A stretch of 64,000 bases of DNA from Christiangramia gaetbulicola (GCF_003054225.1 NZ_QBKQ01000001.1:496001-560000), one strand, 5' to 3'; shown: positions 10,224 to 19,429, numbered from the stretch's first letter. The notes: generated by a model from the letters alone, not told the origin. Made by a program: numbers and translations.

Positions 10224-10249
10224 TAAAAAGAGGGGACTTTTGTCCCCTC
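10224..10249 (-). promoter_or_regulatory. Terminator-like hairpin in the rimP leader (possible attenuator)
   Basis: On the minus strand an 8-bp GC-rich stem (GAGGGGAC / GTCCCCTC, loop of four A) is followed at once by TTTTT and, 8 bases later, the rimP ATG. No minus-strand gene ends upstream, so this is not the terminator of another gene; it sits inside the leader of the rimP-nusA-infB operon. This is the form of an intrinsic terminator used for attenuation. Confidence 0.7.
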
Positions 10250-10276
10250 GCTGTACTTTTTTTAGTTTCAACGCTG

Positions 10277-10284
10277 CAAATATA
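10277..10284 (-). promoter_or_regulatory. Candidate -7 box of the rimP-nusA-infB operon
   Basis: On the minus strand TATATTTG, a full TAnnTTTG match, 28 bases upstream of the leader hairpin. No TTG lies at the usual -33 spacing, so it rests on one element only. Confidence 0.35.
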
Positions 10285-10467
10285 GCAATATTTTCCAAGT
10301 ATAAAAACGTGAAAATAAATGAAATGAGGTAAAACCGAAATTCTCTTCCCCAGGCACTAACTATTGTCCGCCAGCAACCATCCATAAAAAAATAAATTAA
10401 AGACATCAGATAAAATATTCTTTGTAAATTTAATAATACATTAATTACTAAGCATTTAACTTCAATC

Positions 10468-11295
10468 ATGAAAAATATCCTAGTCCCTACCGATTTCAGC
10501 GACCAGGCTGAAAAGGCATTGAAAGTTGCCGCCCAACTCGCAAAGAGATTTGATGGAGATATCTATTTACTTCATATGCTGGAATTACCCTTGCAATTAA
10601 TTGATCCTGTAGGTGGTAGCAGCCAGAACCTTCCCGAAGCCATATTCTTTATGAAACTCGCCCACCAGCGTTTTAACAAGATCATGAAAGAGCCGTATCT
10701 CAAAGGAATCAAAGTACACGAAACGGTAGAGTTCCACCGTGCTTTCGACGGAATCATGGAAATAGGTAAAGAAAAAAAATGCGATCTTATTGTCATGGGG
10801 TCTCATGGCACCAGCGGATTCCAGGAAATGTTCATTGGATCTAATACTGAAAAAGTGGTGAGACATTCAGAGATCCCCGTCCTGGTGATCAAGAACGAGA
10901 TCCCTGAGTTTGAAATAGACAATTTTGTCTTCGCTACAGATGCCAATGAATCTCATAAAAAAGTCCTGAGAAAGGCCATTAATTTTGCCGATACCCTGGG
11001 AGCCAAATTACACTTACTCTTTATTAATACACCAAACGATTTCGTAACCAGCAAAGAGGCACATAAGAGAATTGAGGAATTTATTGGTGATCTAGGATCC
11101 AAGGTTCATGAGGTACATATTTTCAACGATATAAGTGTAGAGCAGGGAATCATCAATTTTGGCAATAAAATTAATGCCGGGCTCATAGGTATTGCAACCC
11201 ACGGAAGAAAAGGTATAGCCCATTTCTTTAACGGAAGCATCAGCGAAGACCTTGTAAATCACTCTAACAGGCCTGTGGTTACCTTCAAGATCTAA
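10468..11295 (+). CDS. Tandem-domain universal stress protein
   Basis: A 275-residue protein made of two UspA domains (about 1-147 and 150-275). The first ends with the ATP-binding signature G-x2-G-x9-G-S (GSHGTSGFQEMFIGSN, then VVRHSEIPVLVIK). The second has a matching but weaker version (THGRKGIAHFFNGS, then VNHSNRPVVTF). Such cytoplasmic proteins bind ATP and respond to stress; the exact signal is unknown. Its last four bases overlap the end of the converging minus-strand gene, with no terminator between them. Confidence 0.93.
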   Translation: MKNILVPTDFSDQAEKALKVAAQLAKRFDGDIYLLHMLELPLQLIDPVGGSSQNLPEAIFFMKLAHQRFNKIMKEPYLKGIKVHETVEFHRAFDGIMEIGKEKKCDLIVMGSHGTSGFQEMFIGSNTEKVVRHSEIPVLVIKNEIPEFEIDNFVFATDANESHKKVLRKAINFADTLGAKLHLLFINTPNDFVTSKEAHKRIEEFIGDLGSKVHEVHIFNDISVEQGIINFGNKINAGLIGIATHGRKGIAHFFNGSISEDLVNHSNRPVVTFKI

Positions 11296-12824
11296 AGAAA
11301 GGACTTTAGAGCTCCATTCTTTATAAGATTCCAGACATAATTCCAGAAAGACTTGGTGGTATCCCTGGTGTAGCTGATCTCTTTATAATTAGCTTCTTTA
11401 TTGATCGCTTTATTGCGAACTATAAGGTTGGCCAGTCCGGAAATTATCTTATTCTTCCTTTTCCCGTCCTTTCTTAATACTTCAACTTTAAAGTCCTTGT
11501 ATTCCAGCCTCATTTCACCCTGAGCCTTATTCCCATTTCCGTAGAAATTGAAATACATTTTAAGGATCTCCCCCGAAGCTTCAATATTCATCCCGGCTTT
11601 GAAAAACGCATTCATCTGCGCCGCCGAGAGTCTTCCCATATCACCGGAGATCTGAAATTGATTTGAACGATCACTTACATCAAACTCCCAGTCTACATGT
11701 AAAGGAGCACCTTTCATAAAGTTTGAGTTGGAGACCACCCGCGTTTTTGGAAAATCCTCCCTGTCTAAATCTATATTGGTAAAATTCTTAATTCCCATAT
11801 TCAGATCTGAAAATTCTACCATCCCATACTCGCGGTCTTCATGAATTTTTTCTTCATACTTTAAAAAACTATTTAAAACCCTTATCGAATCGAATTGAAT
11901 CAGAATGGGCATCTTCCTGATCATTTCGCTATACATGGGTTTGAAGCTATTGTCGTCTGGCTGAAGTTTATCACGGTAAATTCTGAAATCGGCACGGTTA
12001 ATTTCGGTATATGGGTTTTCAAATCTGAGAGAATCATTTTGTACCGACCAGTTTAGATCACTTAGTAAAATAGTATCTATAGAAAGTTCATACCTGTCCT
12101 TTTCTTTACTTATAGTCTTTTGAAACTCCTGCTTAGAATATTTGGGGATGATCTTGAGGTCTGCGATAGTTACCTTATTATTATCAATTTCGAGATCTCC
12201 AACCGCCAGTTCATGTTGTTCATTCAAATCATAAAAAAGACTATCGGCATTCAAAAGGATAAGGTCATAATTAAAAGGAATGGTCTCTTTAAGAGTTTGA
12301 GCATTGATGCGCACCTGTTCCATCTTAATGGCATTGATCGCAGCAAAAAGCCTGTGACTGTTACTATCCTTTTCAAAGATCTCAAAACTCCCTTTCTGGA
12401 CCTTGACCTTTTTTATAAGGATCTTATTTTTGAAACGGGAAGATTTTTCCGATTTATCTATTTTTGAAGAATCCTGGGACTCCTCCTTAAAATTGTAGAA
12501 TTTTACTACAGGTTTTGAGATCCTTAGTTCACCAACGACCACATCTTTCCTGGTGATATAATCCCAGAGATGGATATCATTCAGTTTTATAGTATCAACC
12601 TGGAGGGCCTTCCCTTTAATTTCTGCGAAGGGATTTATTATTTCGGCTTTGCGATCAAGTAATTTAACGTCAACTTTTTCAAAGCTCACCTGAGCTTTTT
12701 TCAGGTTATCTTCTATACCGGTTTTAATTCTTTTCTCCAGGTAATTATTTAGGAAGATAAGACCTATAGCCAAAAGGCCAATTCCGATTAAAATCCCGAT
12801 CGCGAGTTTAGTAGTTTTCTTCAA
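11292..12824 (-). CDS. AsmA-like inner-membrane-anchored protein
   Basis: A 510-residue protein with one N-terminal membrane segment (about residues 7-25) and a long beta-rich remainder. Repeated short pieces of the kind VxxGxLxI and a C-terminal AsmA-like stretch (GDMGRLSAAQMNAFFKAGMN, about 390-415, then MRLEYKDFKVEVL) suggest the AsmA/DUF748 group, which bridges the periplasm and helps move lipids or outer-membrane material. I do not recognise an exact family; the assignment rests on architecture. It is a single gene, and a minus-strand -7-like TAACTTTG lies at 12922-12929. Confidence 0.6.
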   Translation of the reverse strand: MKKTTKLAIGILIGIGLLAIGLIFLNNYLEKRIKTGIEDNLKKAQVSFEKVDVKLLDRKAEIINPFAEIKGKALQVDTIKLNDIHLWDYITRKDVVVGELRISKPVVKFYNFKEESQDSSKIDKSEKSSRFKNKILIKKVKVQKGSFEIFEKDSNSHRLFAAINAIKMEQVRINAQTLKETIPFNYDLILLNADSLFYDLNEQHELAVGDLEIDNNKVTIADLKIIPKYSKQEFQKTISKEKDRYELSIDTILLSDLNWSVQNDSLRFENPYTEINRADFRIYRDKLQPDDNSFKPMYSEMIRKMPILIQFDSIRVLNSFLKYEEKIHEDREYGMVEFSDLNMGIKNFTNIDLDREDFPKTRVVSNSNFMKGAPLHVDWEFDVSDRSNQFQISGDMGRLSAAQMNAFFKAGMNIEASGEILKMYFNFYGNGNKAQGEMRLEYKDFKVEVLRKDGKRKNKIISGLANLIVRNKAINKEANYKEISYTRDTTKSFWNYVWNLIKNGALKSFL

Positions 12825-12979
12825 GTTTAATTTTATTTCTAAAAACCAATTTACAATTCCGAAGGCTTACCAAGCCCGGTTTAAGAATTTTTAACTTAAA
12901 AGTTTGTGACCCAGAAGTTACCAAAGTTAAATTTCTGTCAAACTTGATTTTTTGCTTTCCTGGTCCGGTATTTGGATGT

Positions 12980-12987
12980 TATATTTG
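12980..12987 (+). promoter_or_regulatory. Candidate -7 box for the small membrane protein gene
   Basis: TATATTTG, a full TAnnTTTG match, 19 bases before the start ATG at 13007. A TTG at 12952-12954 is a little far upstream (25 bases) to be a good -33 element. Confidence 0.4.
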
Positions 12988-13006
12988 AACAAATTCAAAT
13001 GAAAAA

Positions 13007-13222
13007 ATGTTTTTAAAAGTTGGCATAAAGATTTTATTCGTGATCACCGAGATATTCCTTGGTTTTTACAGTTTGGTAGTGAGCGAAAGTTTACTAGTAA
13101 AGTTTATCTTTTTTGCCGTTACCGCAGCAATTATTGCTTTTGGTATGCTAAAAACGATCAATAAAATATTACCCGCAGACAAAAGCCTGGTACAATTACA
13201 GGCCGATGAAAAAGAAGAATAA
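13007..13222 (+). CDS. Small two-helix membrane protein
   Basis: A 71-residue protein with two hydrophobic segments (about residues 4-25 and 28-48) and a charged C-terminal tail ending in DEKEE. I do not recognise the family. The start at 13007 is supported by the -7 box upstream; the ATG at 12999 is in another frame and stops after five codons. A good terminator follows 20 bases after the stop. Confidence 0.65.
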   Translation: MFLKVGIKILFVITEIFLGFYSLVVSESLLVKFIFFAVTAAIIAFGMLKTINKILPADKSLVQLQADEKEE

Positions 13223-13244
13223 ATTTAAAGGACCATTGATAAAG

Positions 13245-13274
13245 ATCCGTTGATAACCTCAACGGATTTTTTTT
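13245..13274 (+). terminator. Terminator of the small membrane protein gene
   Basis: A perfect 9-bp stem (ATCCGTTGA / TCAACGGAT at 13245-13253 and 13259-13267, loop TAACC) followed by a run of T. Confidence 0.9.
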
Positions 13275-13306
13275 ATTTAATTTGTCAACCAATTCAATCG
13301 AAATCT

Positions 13307-13924
13307 ATGAGGCTTATTTGCCTGGCCGACACCCATAACAAACATAATGAAATCCCGATTCCAAAAGGGGATGTTCTTATACATGCAGGTGATTGTACAG
13401 ACGGAGGCACAAGAAACGAAACCGAAAGTTTCCTAAAGTGGTTTTCTTCCCAGCCTCATAAACACAAGATCTTGGTACCAGGAAATCATGACTTCTATTT
13501 TGAAAAAGTAGAAAACCTTGCCAATATTCCAAAGAACATAGGTTTATTATTAGACCGGGGAATTGAAATAGAAGGAATAAAATTCTGGGGCTCCCCGGTT
13601 ACACCCGGATTGGATAATTGGGCATTTAATCGGGAAAGGGGAAAAGCGATCAAAAAACACTGGGAGATGATCCCGGATGATACTCAAGTTTTAATTACCC
13701 ATACTCCACCTTTCGGAATTCTGGATGAAATTGGAAGCGGAATTCATCTGGGATGTGAAGAATTATTAAAATCCTTACCAGTTGTTCAACCAATATATCA
13801 TTTGTTTGGACATATTCACCACGCATCGGGATCCACAAAACGCTCGGAAACTAAATATTTTAACTTATCGATTCTTGATGAACGCCTGAGAATCATGCAT
13901 TCTCCAATTATCCTGGATCTTTAA
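13307..13924 (+). CDS. Calcineurin-like metallophosphatase (MPPED1/MPPED2-like)
   Basis: A 205-residue metallophosphoesterase. It has the metal-binding blocks DTHNKHN (D-x-H, residues 7-9), GDCTDGG (GD, about 28), GNHDFYF (GNHD, about 60), THTPPFG (about 133) and GHIHH (GHxH, about 170). The spacing and the WGSPVTPG segment match the MPPED1/MPPED2 group of phosphodiesterases; its substrate is not clear from sequence. The frame stays open upstream to 13250, but that start would lie inside the preceding terminator, while the ATG at 13307 begins directly with the conserved MRLICLADTH strand. Confidence 0.88.
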   Translation: MRLICLADTHNKHNEIPIPKGDVLIHAGDCTDGGTRNETESFLKWFSSQPHKHKILVPGNHDFYFEKVENLANIPKNIGLLLDRGIEIEGIKFWGSPVTPGLDNWAFNRERGKAIKKHWEMIPDDTQVLITHTPPFGILDEIGSGIHLGCEELLKSLPVVQPIYHLFGHIHHASGSTKRSETKYFNLSILDERLRIMHSPIILDL

Positions 13925-14056
13925 TCTAAAGAGCTTCTTAAAGAATCTTCCTCGAAGTTAAAAATATATTAAGCATCCATTAATTAGACTTTTCTTAACA
14001 GCTTTTATGCTGTCTATTAGTAATTTAGCCAAGTCGATAATGATGAAATATTGAGT

Positions 14057-14386
14057 ATGAACACAACTACTACCCCCGAGATAATTGACCAGGTTAAGGA
14101 TCTCATTTCTTACAGCATAATAAATAAGAACATTGAAAAATCAAATTTTCAGATGTTTCACGAGGCTCTTGTCAAAAGATATTTTGACGCCAAGCATGTG
14201 CAAATAGATTACCAGGAGCAGAGCATAGATCTGAAACTTCCGGTAGGTCAGAATAAATATACCCAGATCACTTTTGAATGTCAGAATATAGAGCGATTCT
14301 TAAAATCCTGTTTGAAAAAGGATGATCAAAGTATTTTCTTTTACCAGGGATTGCTAAATCATTACGAAGTAACTTCTGCTGCATAA
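14057..14386 (+). CDS. Hypothetical protein, 109 residues
   Basis: A small soluble protein with no signal peptide or membrane segment; it starts MNTTTTPEI and has mixed alpha/beta content with a QIDYQEQSIDLKLPVG strand pair in the middle. I do not recognise it. A TTG codon two positions upstream could also start translation, but the ATG at 14057 is preferred. It is followed by a plausible terminator, which supports it as a real single gene. Confidence 0.6.
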   Translation: MNTTTTPEIIDQVKDLISYSIINKNIEKSNFQMFHEALVKRYFDAKHVQIDYQEQSIDLKLPVGQNKYTQITFECQNIERFLKSCLKKDDQSIFFYQGLLNHYEVTSAA

Positions 14387-14417
14387 AGGATTTGAATACC
14401 CATACTAACCTAATCTA

Positions 14418-14443
14418 AACCTGTTCCCTAAACGGGTTTTTTT
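14418..14443 (+). terminator. Terminator after the hypothetical gene
   Basis: A 6-bp stem with one G-T pair (AACCTG / CGGGTT) and a run of seven T. Confidence 0.6.
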
Positions 14444-14498
14444 ATGCCTTGTTTTCTCTATCTAACTGTTTATTAGTTATTACTTATTATCCATTGCT

Positions 14499-14589
14499 AT
14501 TGTCATTTCGAAGGAGCCCCTAGTTATGATGACAAAGAAATCTCTTTGTGATTCCTGGACAGATTTCTCACTTCGTTCGAAATGACAAT
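14499..14589. repeat. REP-like palindromic intergenic element
   Basis: A perfect 14-bp inverted repeat (ATTGTCATTTCGAA at 14499-14512 and its complement at 14576-14589) encloses about 63 bases. The GTCATTTCGA...TCGAAATGAC ends with an inner GATTTCTC-type segment are a familiar dispersed intergenic repeat of Bacteroidetes. The rest of the gap between the hypothetical gene and wzi (14387-14754) holds only terminators and AT-rich sequence; I see no gene in it. Confidence 0.75.
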
Positions 14590-14702
14590 CTAAGTTAAAT
14601 AGTGATTTGAAAAACAATAACTCCGAACTTCACGAGAGACTACCAATTAAGAACAACCCAAAACACACAACCTATAACCGAGAACATATGGCCCATACAA
14701 AC

Positions 14703-14728
14703 AAAAAACCCGGCATAGGGCCGGATTG
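14703..14728 (-). terminator. Terminator at the end of the polysaccharide locus
   Basis: On the minus strand a 5-bp GC stem (CCGGC / GCCGG, with flanking AT pairs) followed by a T tract, 27 bases after the wzi stop. It marks the downstream end of the locus. Confidence 0.75.
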
Positions 14729-14754
14729 AAAATATTGTACTATGCAAATGGAAA

Positions 14755-16107
14755 CTAGAACTGCCTGGATAGACTTATTCCGGCTCCAAAAACAGGTTTT
14801 TCCATCGAGTTAAGATCAAACCCAAAACTTAGATCTGCCTGCACGGGAAGATTTAAAACCCTCCATTTAGAATAAAAATTGAAAACATCTTCATCGAGAC
14901 CTTCCGGATTTAATAATTCCCTAAAGGTTCCTTCATTATGGCGATAGGTTAAAAGTAATTTATAGGGGAAGTTTTGAGAATGATTAGAGAATTGGCCACC
15001 AATTCCAATATGATGCGCGTTGAATTTGTTGTTGATTACCTTACTGGTTTCAGGATCGTAAGTAAATAATGGCGATCCAAATACTTTTCCATTAAAAGCC
15101 CACCCTCTGGTATAGAATCCACTATTAAAATAATTATCTGCTCCCCAGGCGTTCACATCTTTACTTTGATCACGCGTGTTATAATATTCATAGATCAGTG
15201 AATTTACAAGTTTTTTCTCTTCATAAGATCGCCAAAACAAACCGTATCTGCCATCAGGAAAATTAGCCAATCTACTTCCCGAGCCATCTTCGAAAATTGA
15301 ATTATAAATAAATTTTATGTCTGATTGTTTAAGTCTTTTAGTCAGGTAAAGTTCCCAAGAGCCCAAATGATTTCCTAAGGCGTTCTCCTGATCTCCCTGA
15401 ACGGCTGTTTCACCACCTGCTCTTCCTCCAACTATTCGTAAATAATCTTTTATAGATTCAGGTTGATCTCCAAACCTTTCTGAGGTTCCTCCCCATTGTG
15501 CAAAATGTTGGATTCCTCCCTGTAAAGTAAAGCTTTCAGAGAAATTGAGAATCAATTGCAGCTTTTTGTGATGGGTAAAACGATTTGAAAACTCATGATC
15601 ATTCTGATAATAATCTTCCCAGGCAAAGACCAAACCTATCTTTTTATTTGTAGAGAAATAGACCGGCTCATTGGTTTGAATCTGAAGACCAAATAGAGGC
15701 CTAGAATTTAATGACCATAAAATATTTTCGTTAGTTGCACTTAAACCATTATATAATTCGGGCTCGTGTTTTCTTCCGGCAATTACCTGAAGCCACTTAT
15801 ATTGGAAATTGGCATAAAGTTCATCTAAAAATACCTCGTCACTAAATGCATCCTGGTAGAAGATTCCTCCTCCGATTTCAAGATTTGAATTATCAGAAAG
15901 ACTGTATTTCAATCTTCCGTTTATCCATCCATCAATGTTGGTATCTTCAGAAACCCTGCCTCGCTGATTGGAATAAAACCAAAAGGGCAAATCATCTTCA
16001 GAAGAAAAATATCCTTCTAAATTTACGCTTCCGGAAAAATCGGCCTGGGCAAAGACAATTTTAGAAGCGGTAAAAAAAACAAGCGAAAAAATTAGCTTAA
16101 ATCTCAT
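14755..16107 (-). CDS. wzi: Capsule assembly protein of the Wzi family
   Basis: A 450-residue outer-membrane protein with a signal peptide (residues 1-20, cut after VFAQ) and a beta-barrel pattern to the C-terminal phenylalanine (ISLSRQF). Segments such as GRKHEPELYNGLS near 115-130 and LGSWELYLTKRL match Bacteroidetes Wzi proteins, which hold capsule at the cell surface. It is the last gene of the polysaccharide locus, 53 bp after wzc. A hairpin with a T tract ends one base before its start codon, so it is probably expressed by read-through or antitermination, or from its own promoter. Confidence 0.85.
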   Translation of the reverse strand: MRFKLIFSLVFFTASKIVFAQADFSGSVNLEGYFSSEDDLPFWFYSNQRGRVSEDTNIDGWINGRLKYSLSDNSNLEIGGGIFYQDAFSDEVFLDELYANFQYKWLQVIAGRKHEPELYNGLSATNENILWSLNSRPLFGLQIQTNEPVYFSTNKKIGLVFAWEDYYQNDHEFSNRFTHHKKLQLILNFSESFTLQGGIQHFAQWGGTSERFGDQPESIKDYLRIVGGRAGGETAVQGDQENALGNHLGSWELYLTKRLKQSDIKFIYNSIFEDGSGSRLANFPDGRYGLFWRSYEEKKLVNSLIYEYYNTRDQSKDVNAWGADNYFNSGFYTRGWAFNGKVFGSPLFTYDPETSKVINNKFNAHHIGIGGQFSNHSQNFPYKLLLTYRHNEGTFRELLNPEGLDEDVFNFYSKWRVLNLPVQADLSFGFDLNSMEKPVFGAGISLSRQF

Positions 16108-16137
16108 AAAAAAATAGCCCTGAATTAATTCAGGGCT
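16108..16137 (-). terminator. Hairpin with T tract between wzc and wzi
   Basis: A perfect 22-base palindrome (11-bp arms AGCCCTGAATT / AATTCAGGGCT at 16116-16137) followed on the minus strand by an A, seven T and then the wzi ATG. It has the form of an intrinsic terminator for wzc but abuts the next start codon. Confidence 0.75.
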
Positions 16138-16160
16138 GATATATTGAATAATAGTTTTTC

Positions 16161-18566
16161 CTAAAACATGGCCGCTTTACTGGTTAACCATTTTAAAAAT
16201 GATTTTTTCTCTTCCCCATAGGCATAGCCATATTTATTACCATAACCGAAATTAGCCCACTTCACATCGTTTAAAACAAAGCTCAGATCACTAAATTTTC
16301 CATCATTTTTTGAATCTACGGCAAATTGCAGCAATTTCTTTTCAGTATAACCTGCCCTTACTACATATAAAGTAAGGTCTGCCCATTTATTTATAAGGAA
16401 GGTGTCTGTTACCAGAAGAGATGGGGCCGTGTCTACGATTACATAATCATACATGGTTTCCAGCTCTTCAAACATCTCCCCGGTCTTGTTTCTCCTCCAT
16501 AACTCAGATGGATTCGGAGGTATGGTTCCTGAAGGTAACAACTGGAGATTTGGATTCCCGGTATTGGATTCCCTGATAAGATCTTTTAGTTTAAGATCTC
16601 CTTTTGCAAGGTAATCACTAACTCCTATATGCTCACGGGCATCTACCTCAAACCTCTGTAATTGAGGATTTCTAAGATCGGCTCCAACCAGCAATACTCT
16701 TTTATTGGTATTCGCCAACGTAACTGCGAGGTTAAATGAAACCAGGGTCTTACCTTCTCCTTTCACCGTGGAAGTAACAAAAATGGTATTTCCCCTTTGC
16801 TTATCTGCAGTATTAACAAGTAAATATTGCAGGTTGGTGTGTAAAATCCTGAAAGACTCAGCAAGCACGCTACGATCATTTTTAAGGATCATCTCACTGG
16901 CTTTCTTTTCAACCCTTGGGATCTCACCCACAACCGGAATCTGTTTAGCCTGTTTTTCCAGGTCTTCACGACTCTTAACTTTATTGCTTAATAAAGTCTT
17001 TAGGTAGATCGCCAGAAAAGGAATCAGAAGTCCTAAAATAAAAGCGGCCAGAAGAATGATCTTTGGTTTAGGTGACACCGCCCCTACAGAACTATAAGCC
17101 CTGTCCACGATCTTAGCTTTGGGAGCAGTTACCGCCAGGCTAAGGGAATTCTCTTCTCTTTTTTGAAGCAAGAATAAATAAAGAGATTCCTTGATATTCT
17201 GTTGCCTTTCAATACCACGATACTGCCTTTCCTTAGCGGGTACAGCAGATATCTTCGAATTTATTACTGAACCCTGTTTTTCCAGTTCCTGCTGTGAAAC
17301 CTGCAGGTTCGATCTTAATCTTTCAAAACTAGCCAGCACGTTCCCTCTTATCTGTTCTATCTGGCTGTTCAGTCTTTTAACTACCGGGTTCTTCTCGGTA
17401 GATCCGCTCAGGATCCTGTTACGCTCCAATACCAGGTTATTGTATTCTTCAATACTGGCATTCACAGATTGTTCCTGTATTCCAAGATTTGCCGGCAAAA
17501 GATCTGATCCGGAATCACTCTTTAAATAACTGATCATGGTATTGGCCAGTTCCAGTTGGGTACCTATCTCCTGTTCCTTTTTATTATAGTCGCTCACATT
17601 CTCAATGAACATCTCAGATTCAGCCTCAATATTGGTCAGCTGATTCGCTTCTTTGAATTCTTCCTTGCCTGTTTCAACAGAGTCCAGTTCTTCATTAATG
17701 ATCTGCAATCTCTCATCTATAAAAGTGGCGGTATTCCTGGCAACAAGATTTTTGTCTTCGATGGCTTCCTGGTTATATTCGAAGATCAGTTGATCTAATA
17801 TATCCTGGGCTTTTTCTTTAACTGAATCGTCCAATCCTAATTCAATAAGGCTTGAATTCTTATCGGTTAAATTGATCTGAAGTTTAGACCGGTAATTTGA
17901 AACTACCGACTCTATATTAGAAAACTTAATAACCAGTTCCGGAAAGTCCGGATCTTCTCCTAATCCATATTCTGTATTTTCAACCAGAATTATATCGGCA
18001 AAAGGAATCTCCATGGGCTGCCCGATCTTCCCTTTATAAACCTCTTCGGTTTCAGTATTGATCAATTGAAATTCGTTCCCGGTTCCTTTTATAAATCTAA
18101 AATTATTTCCAGCCTCCCTGGAAAATTGCGAAAGTGCTTTTTCCTCCATTTTTAATACCTGCACAAAATATGGAGTGTTCCGGTAAAGCTCAGGGCTTTT
18201 GATGGCATCTTCGTTGAAATAGGTGACATTAAGATTTAGTGCCTTAACCACATTGGTCATCATTCTTTTAGAACGAAGAATACCGATCTCATTTTCTATG
18301 GAAGCTGCGCCCATTCCGCCTAAAAGGCCCAGGTCAGCAAAGGCTGCCATTTCAGAAGAAGGAGATTTTCCCTTTTCATCTTTAATGATGATACTGGCTA
18401 AAGTATGATAGGTTGGAGTGGTGACTTTTAAGTAGGTAAAGGCCAATACGACGCATACCAGCACCCCTAAAACGAACCAGGGCCAGTGCTTTAAATATCT
18501 TTCCAGTTCTTCCCGTAGATCTATTTCCTCTTCCTGTGGACGATTATTATGATTGGATTGTGACAT
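16161..18566 (-). CDS. wzc: Wzc-type polysaccharide co-polymerase with tyrosine autokinase
   Basis: An 801-residue inner-membrane protein. A Wzz domain with a membrane segment (about residues 33-51) is followed by a long periplasmic part with coiled-coil stretches (about 270-480) and a second membrane segment (about 510-530). The BY-kinase domain has Walker A VKGEGKT near 600, Walker A' VLLVGADLRNP and Walker B YVIVDTAPS. The C-terminus has a tyrosine cluster (YGNKYGYAY) for autophosphorylation. It controls chain length and, with Wza, export. It starts 2 bp after the wza stop, so the two are tightly coupled. Confidence 0.95.
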   Translation of the reverse strand: MSQSNHNNRPQEEEIDLREELERYLKHWPWFVLGVLVCVVLAFTYLKVTTPTYHTLASIIIKDEKGKSPSSEMAAFADLGLLGGMGAASIENEIGILRSKRMMTNVVKALNLNVTYFNEDAIKSPELYRNTPYFVQVLKMEEKALSQFSREAGNNFRFIKGTGNEFQLINTETEEVYKGKIGQPMEIPFADIILVENTEYGLGEDPDFPELVIKFSNIESVVSNYRSKLQINLTDKNSSLIELGLDDSVKEKAQDILDQLIFEYNQEAIEDKNLVARNTATFIDERLQIINEELDSVETGKEEFKEANQLTNIEAESEMFIENVSDYNKKEQEIGTQLELANTMISYLKSDSGSDLLPANLGIQEQSVNASIEEYNNLVLERNRILSGSTEKNPVVKRLNSQIEQIRGNVLASFERLRSNLQVSQQELEKQGSVINSKISAVPAKERQYRGIERQQNIKESLYLFLLQKREENSLSLAVTAPKAKIVDRAYSSVGAVSPKPKIILLAAFILGLLIPFLAIYLKTLLSNKVKSREDLEKQAKQIPVVGEIPRVEKKASEMILKNDRSVLAESFRILHTNLQYLLVNTADKQRGNTIFVTSTVKGEGKTLVSFNLAVTLANTNKRVLLVGADLRNPQLQRFEVDAREHIGVSDYLAKGDLKLKDLIRESNTGNPNLQLLPSGTIPPNPSELWRRNKTGEMFEELETMYDYVIVDTAPSLLVTDTFLINKWADLTLYVVRAGYTEKKLLQFAVDSKNDGKFSDLSFVLNDVKWANFGYGNKYGYAYGEEKKSFLKWLTSKAAMF

Positions 18567-18568
18567 GA

Positions 18569-19375
18569 CTAATTGGTAATTAAAACTGCTAATGAAATTA
18601 AAACTGACGCGATAGAGATATAAACCCCGGCATTACGGTTATAGCTGGCAGATTGCATCTGCGCGCCATTAGGCTCTACATAGACCACATCGTTTTGCTG
18701 TAAATAATAAAATGATGAATTGATCACGTTCGGGTCTGTAAGATCAAGATATTCATGGATCTTCTTGCCATTCTCTTCCCGCATCACCAGGACATTATCC
18801 CGTCTCCCATAAATACTAAGATCCCCTGCAAATCCCAGCGCCTTGGGAAGGCTTAAATATTCATCACGTATATCAAAGGTTCCCGGCCTGTTCACTTCTC
18901 CCAAAACACTCACCTGGAAGTTTACGATGCGTACATTCACTATGGGATCCTGAACATACTCGGTAATTTCAGTTTTCAATTTTGCTGCGAGTTGCTGTCG
19001 GTTGAGTCCAGCGACATTTACAGTTCCCAGTACAGGAAATTCAATATTCCCATCTGAATCTACCAGGTAAGTCTGTAATTGCTGTCTTCCATTAACCGAA
19101 AGGCCGCCAAGTTCAGCTCCCCCCTGTGGAACACCAATAACAGGAAGATTAAAAGGCAGTGCTGCCTCCTGTTCGGGAGCAGAGACACTTATTGTTAAAA
19201 GATCATTGCTCTTTATTTGTAGGCCGGTCTTTTTAGTTTTATCTATAACGGCCTCTGCTTTTTCCAGTCCCTGGAAATAAACGATCTCTTTGCGGGATAC
19301 ACAAGAAGTACTTAGTACAGAAGCCAAAAATATGATGATAAGTGGTCTGAAAAATTTGGGGTATTTCATTTCCAT
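18569..19375 (-). CDS. wza: Wza-type polysaccharide export lipoprotein
   Basis: A 268-residue protein with a lipoprotein signal (cleavage before Cys25 in STSC), a polysaccharide-export (PES) domain (about 40-140, with the strand pattern LLTISVSAPEQ), an SLBB-like domain (about 145-235, VSVLGEVNRPGTFDI) and a C-terminal hydrophobic segment (about 245-265). It forms the outer-membrane export channel. The start may be the second Met (codon 3, MKYPKFF), which gives a better signal peptide. Confidence 0.92.
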   Translation of the reverse strand: MEMKYPKFFRPLIIIFLASVLSTSCVSRKEIVYFQGLEKAEAVIDKTKKTGLQIKSNDLLTISVSAPEQEAALPFNLPVIGVPQGGAELGGLSVNGRQQLQTYLVDSDGNIEFPVLGTVNVAGLNRQQLAAKLKTEITEYVQDPIVNVRIVNFQVSVLGEVNRPGTFDIRDEYLSLPKALGFAGDLSIYGRRDNVLVMREENGKKIHEYLDLTDPNVINSSFYYLQQNDVVYVEPNGAQMQSASYNRNAGVYISIASVLISLAVLITN

Positions 19376-19429
19376 AAAATTTGTGCGAATATAAAGTTTT
19401 TAAATTGTTAAAAAAATGTGAAATATCAA

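Noticed and set aside
10221-10469. 82-codon minus-strand frame upstream of rimP
   Set aside because: It spans the leader hairpin and promoter region and overlaps the start of the stress-protein gene; no family resemblance.
13250-13306. Upstream start for the metallophosphatase
   Set aside because: It lies in the stem-loop of the preceding terminator and adds 19 residues not seen in the family; the ATG at 13307 starts at the conserved first strand.
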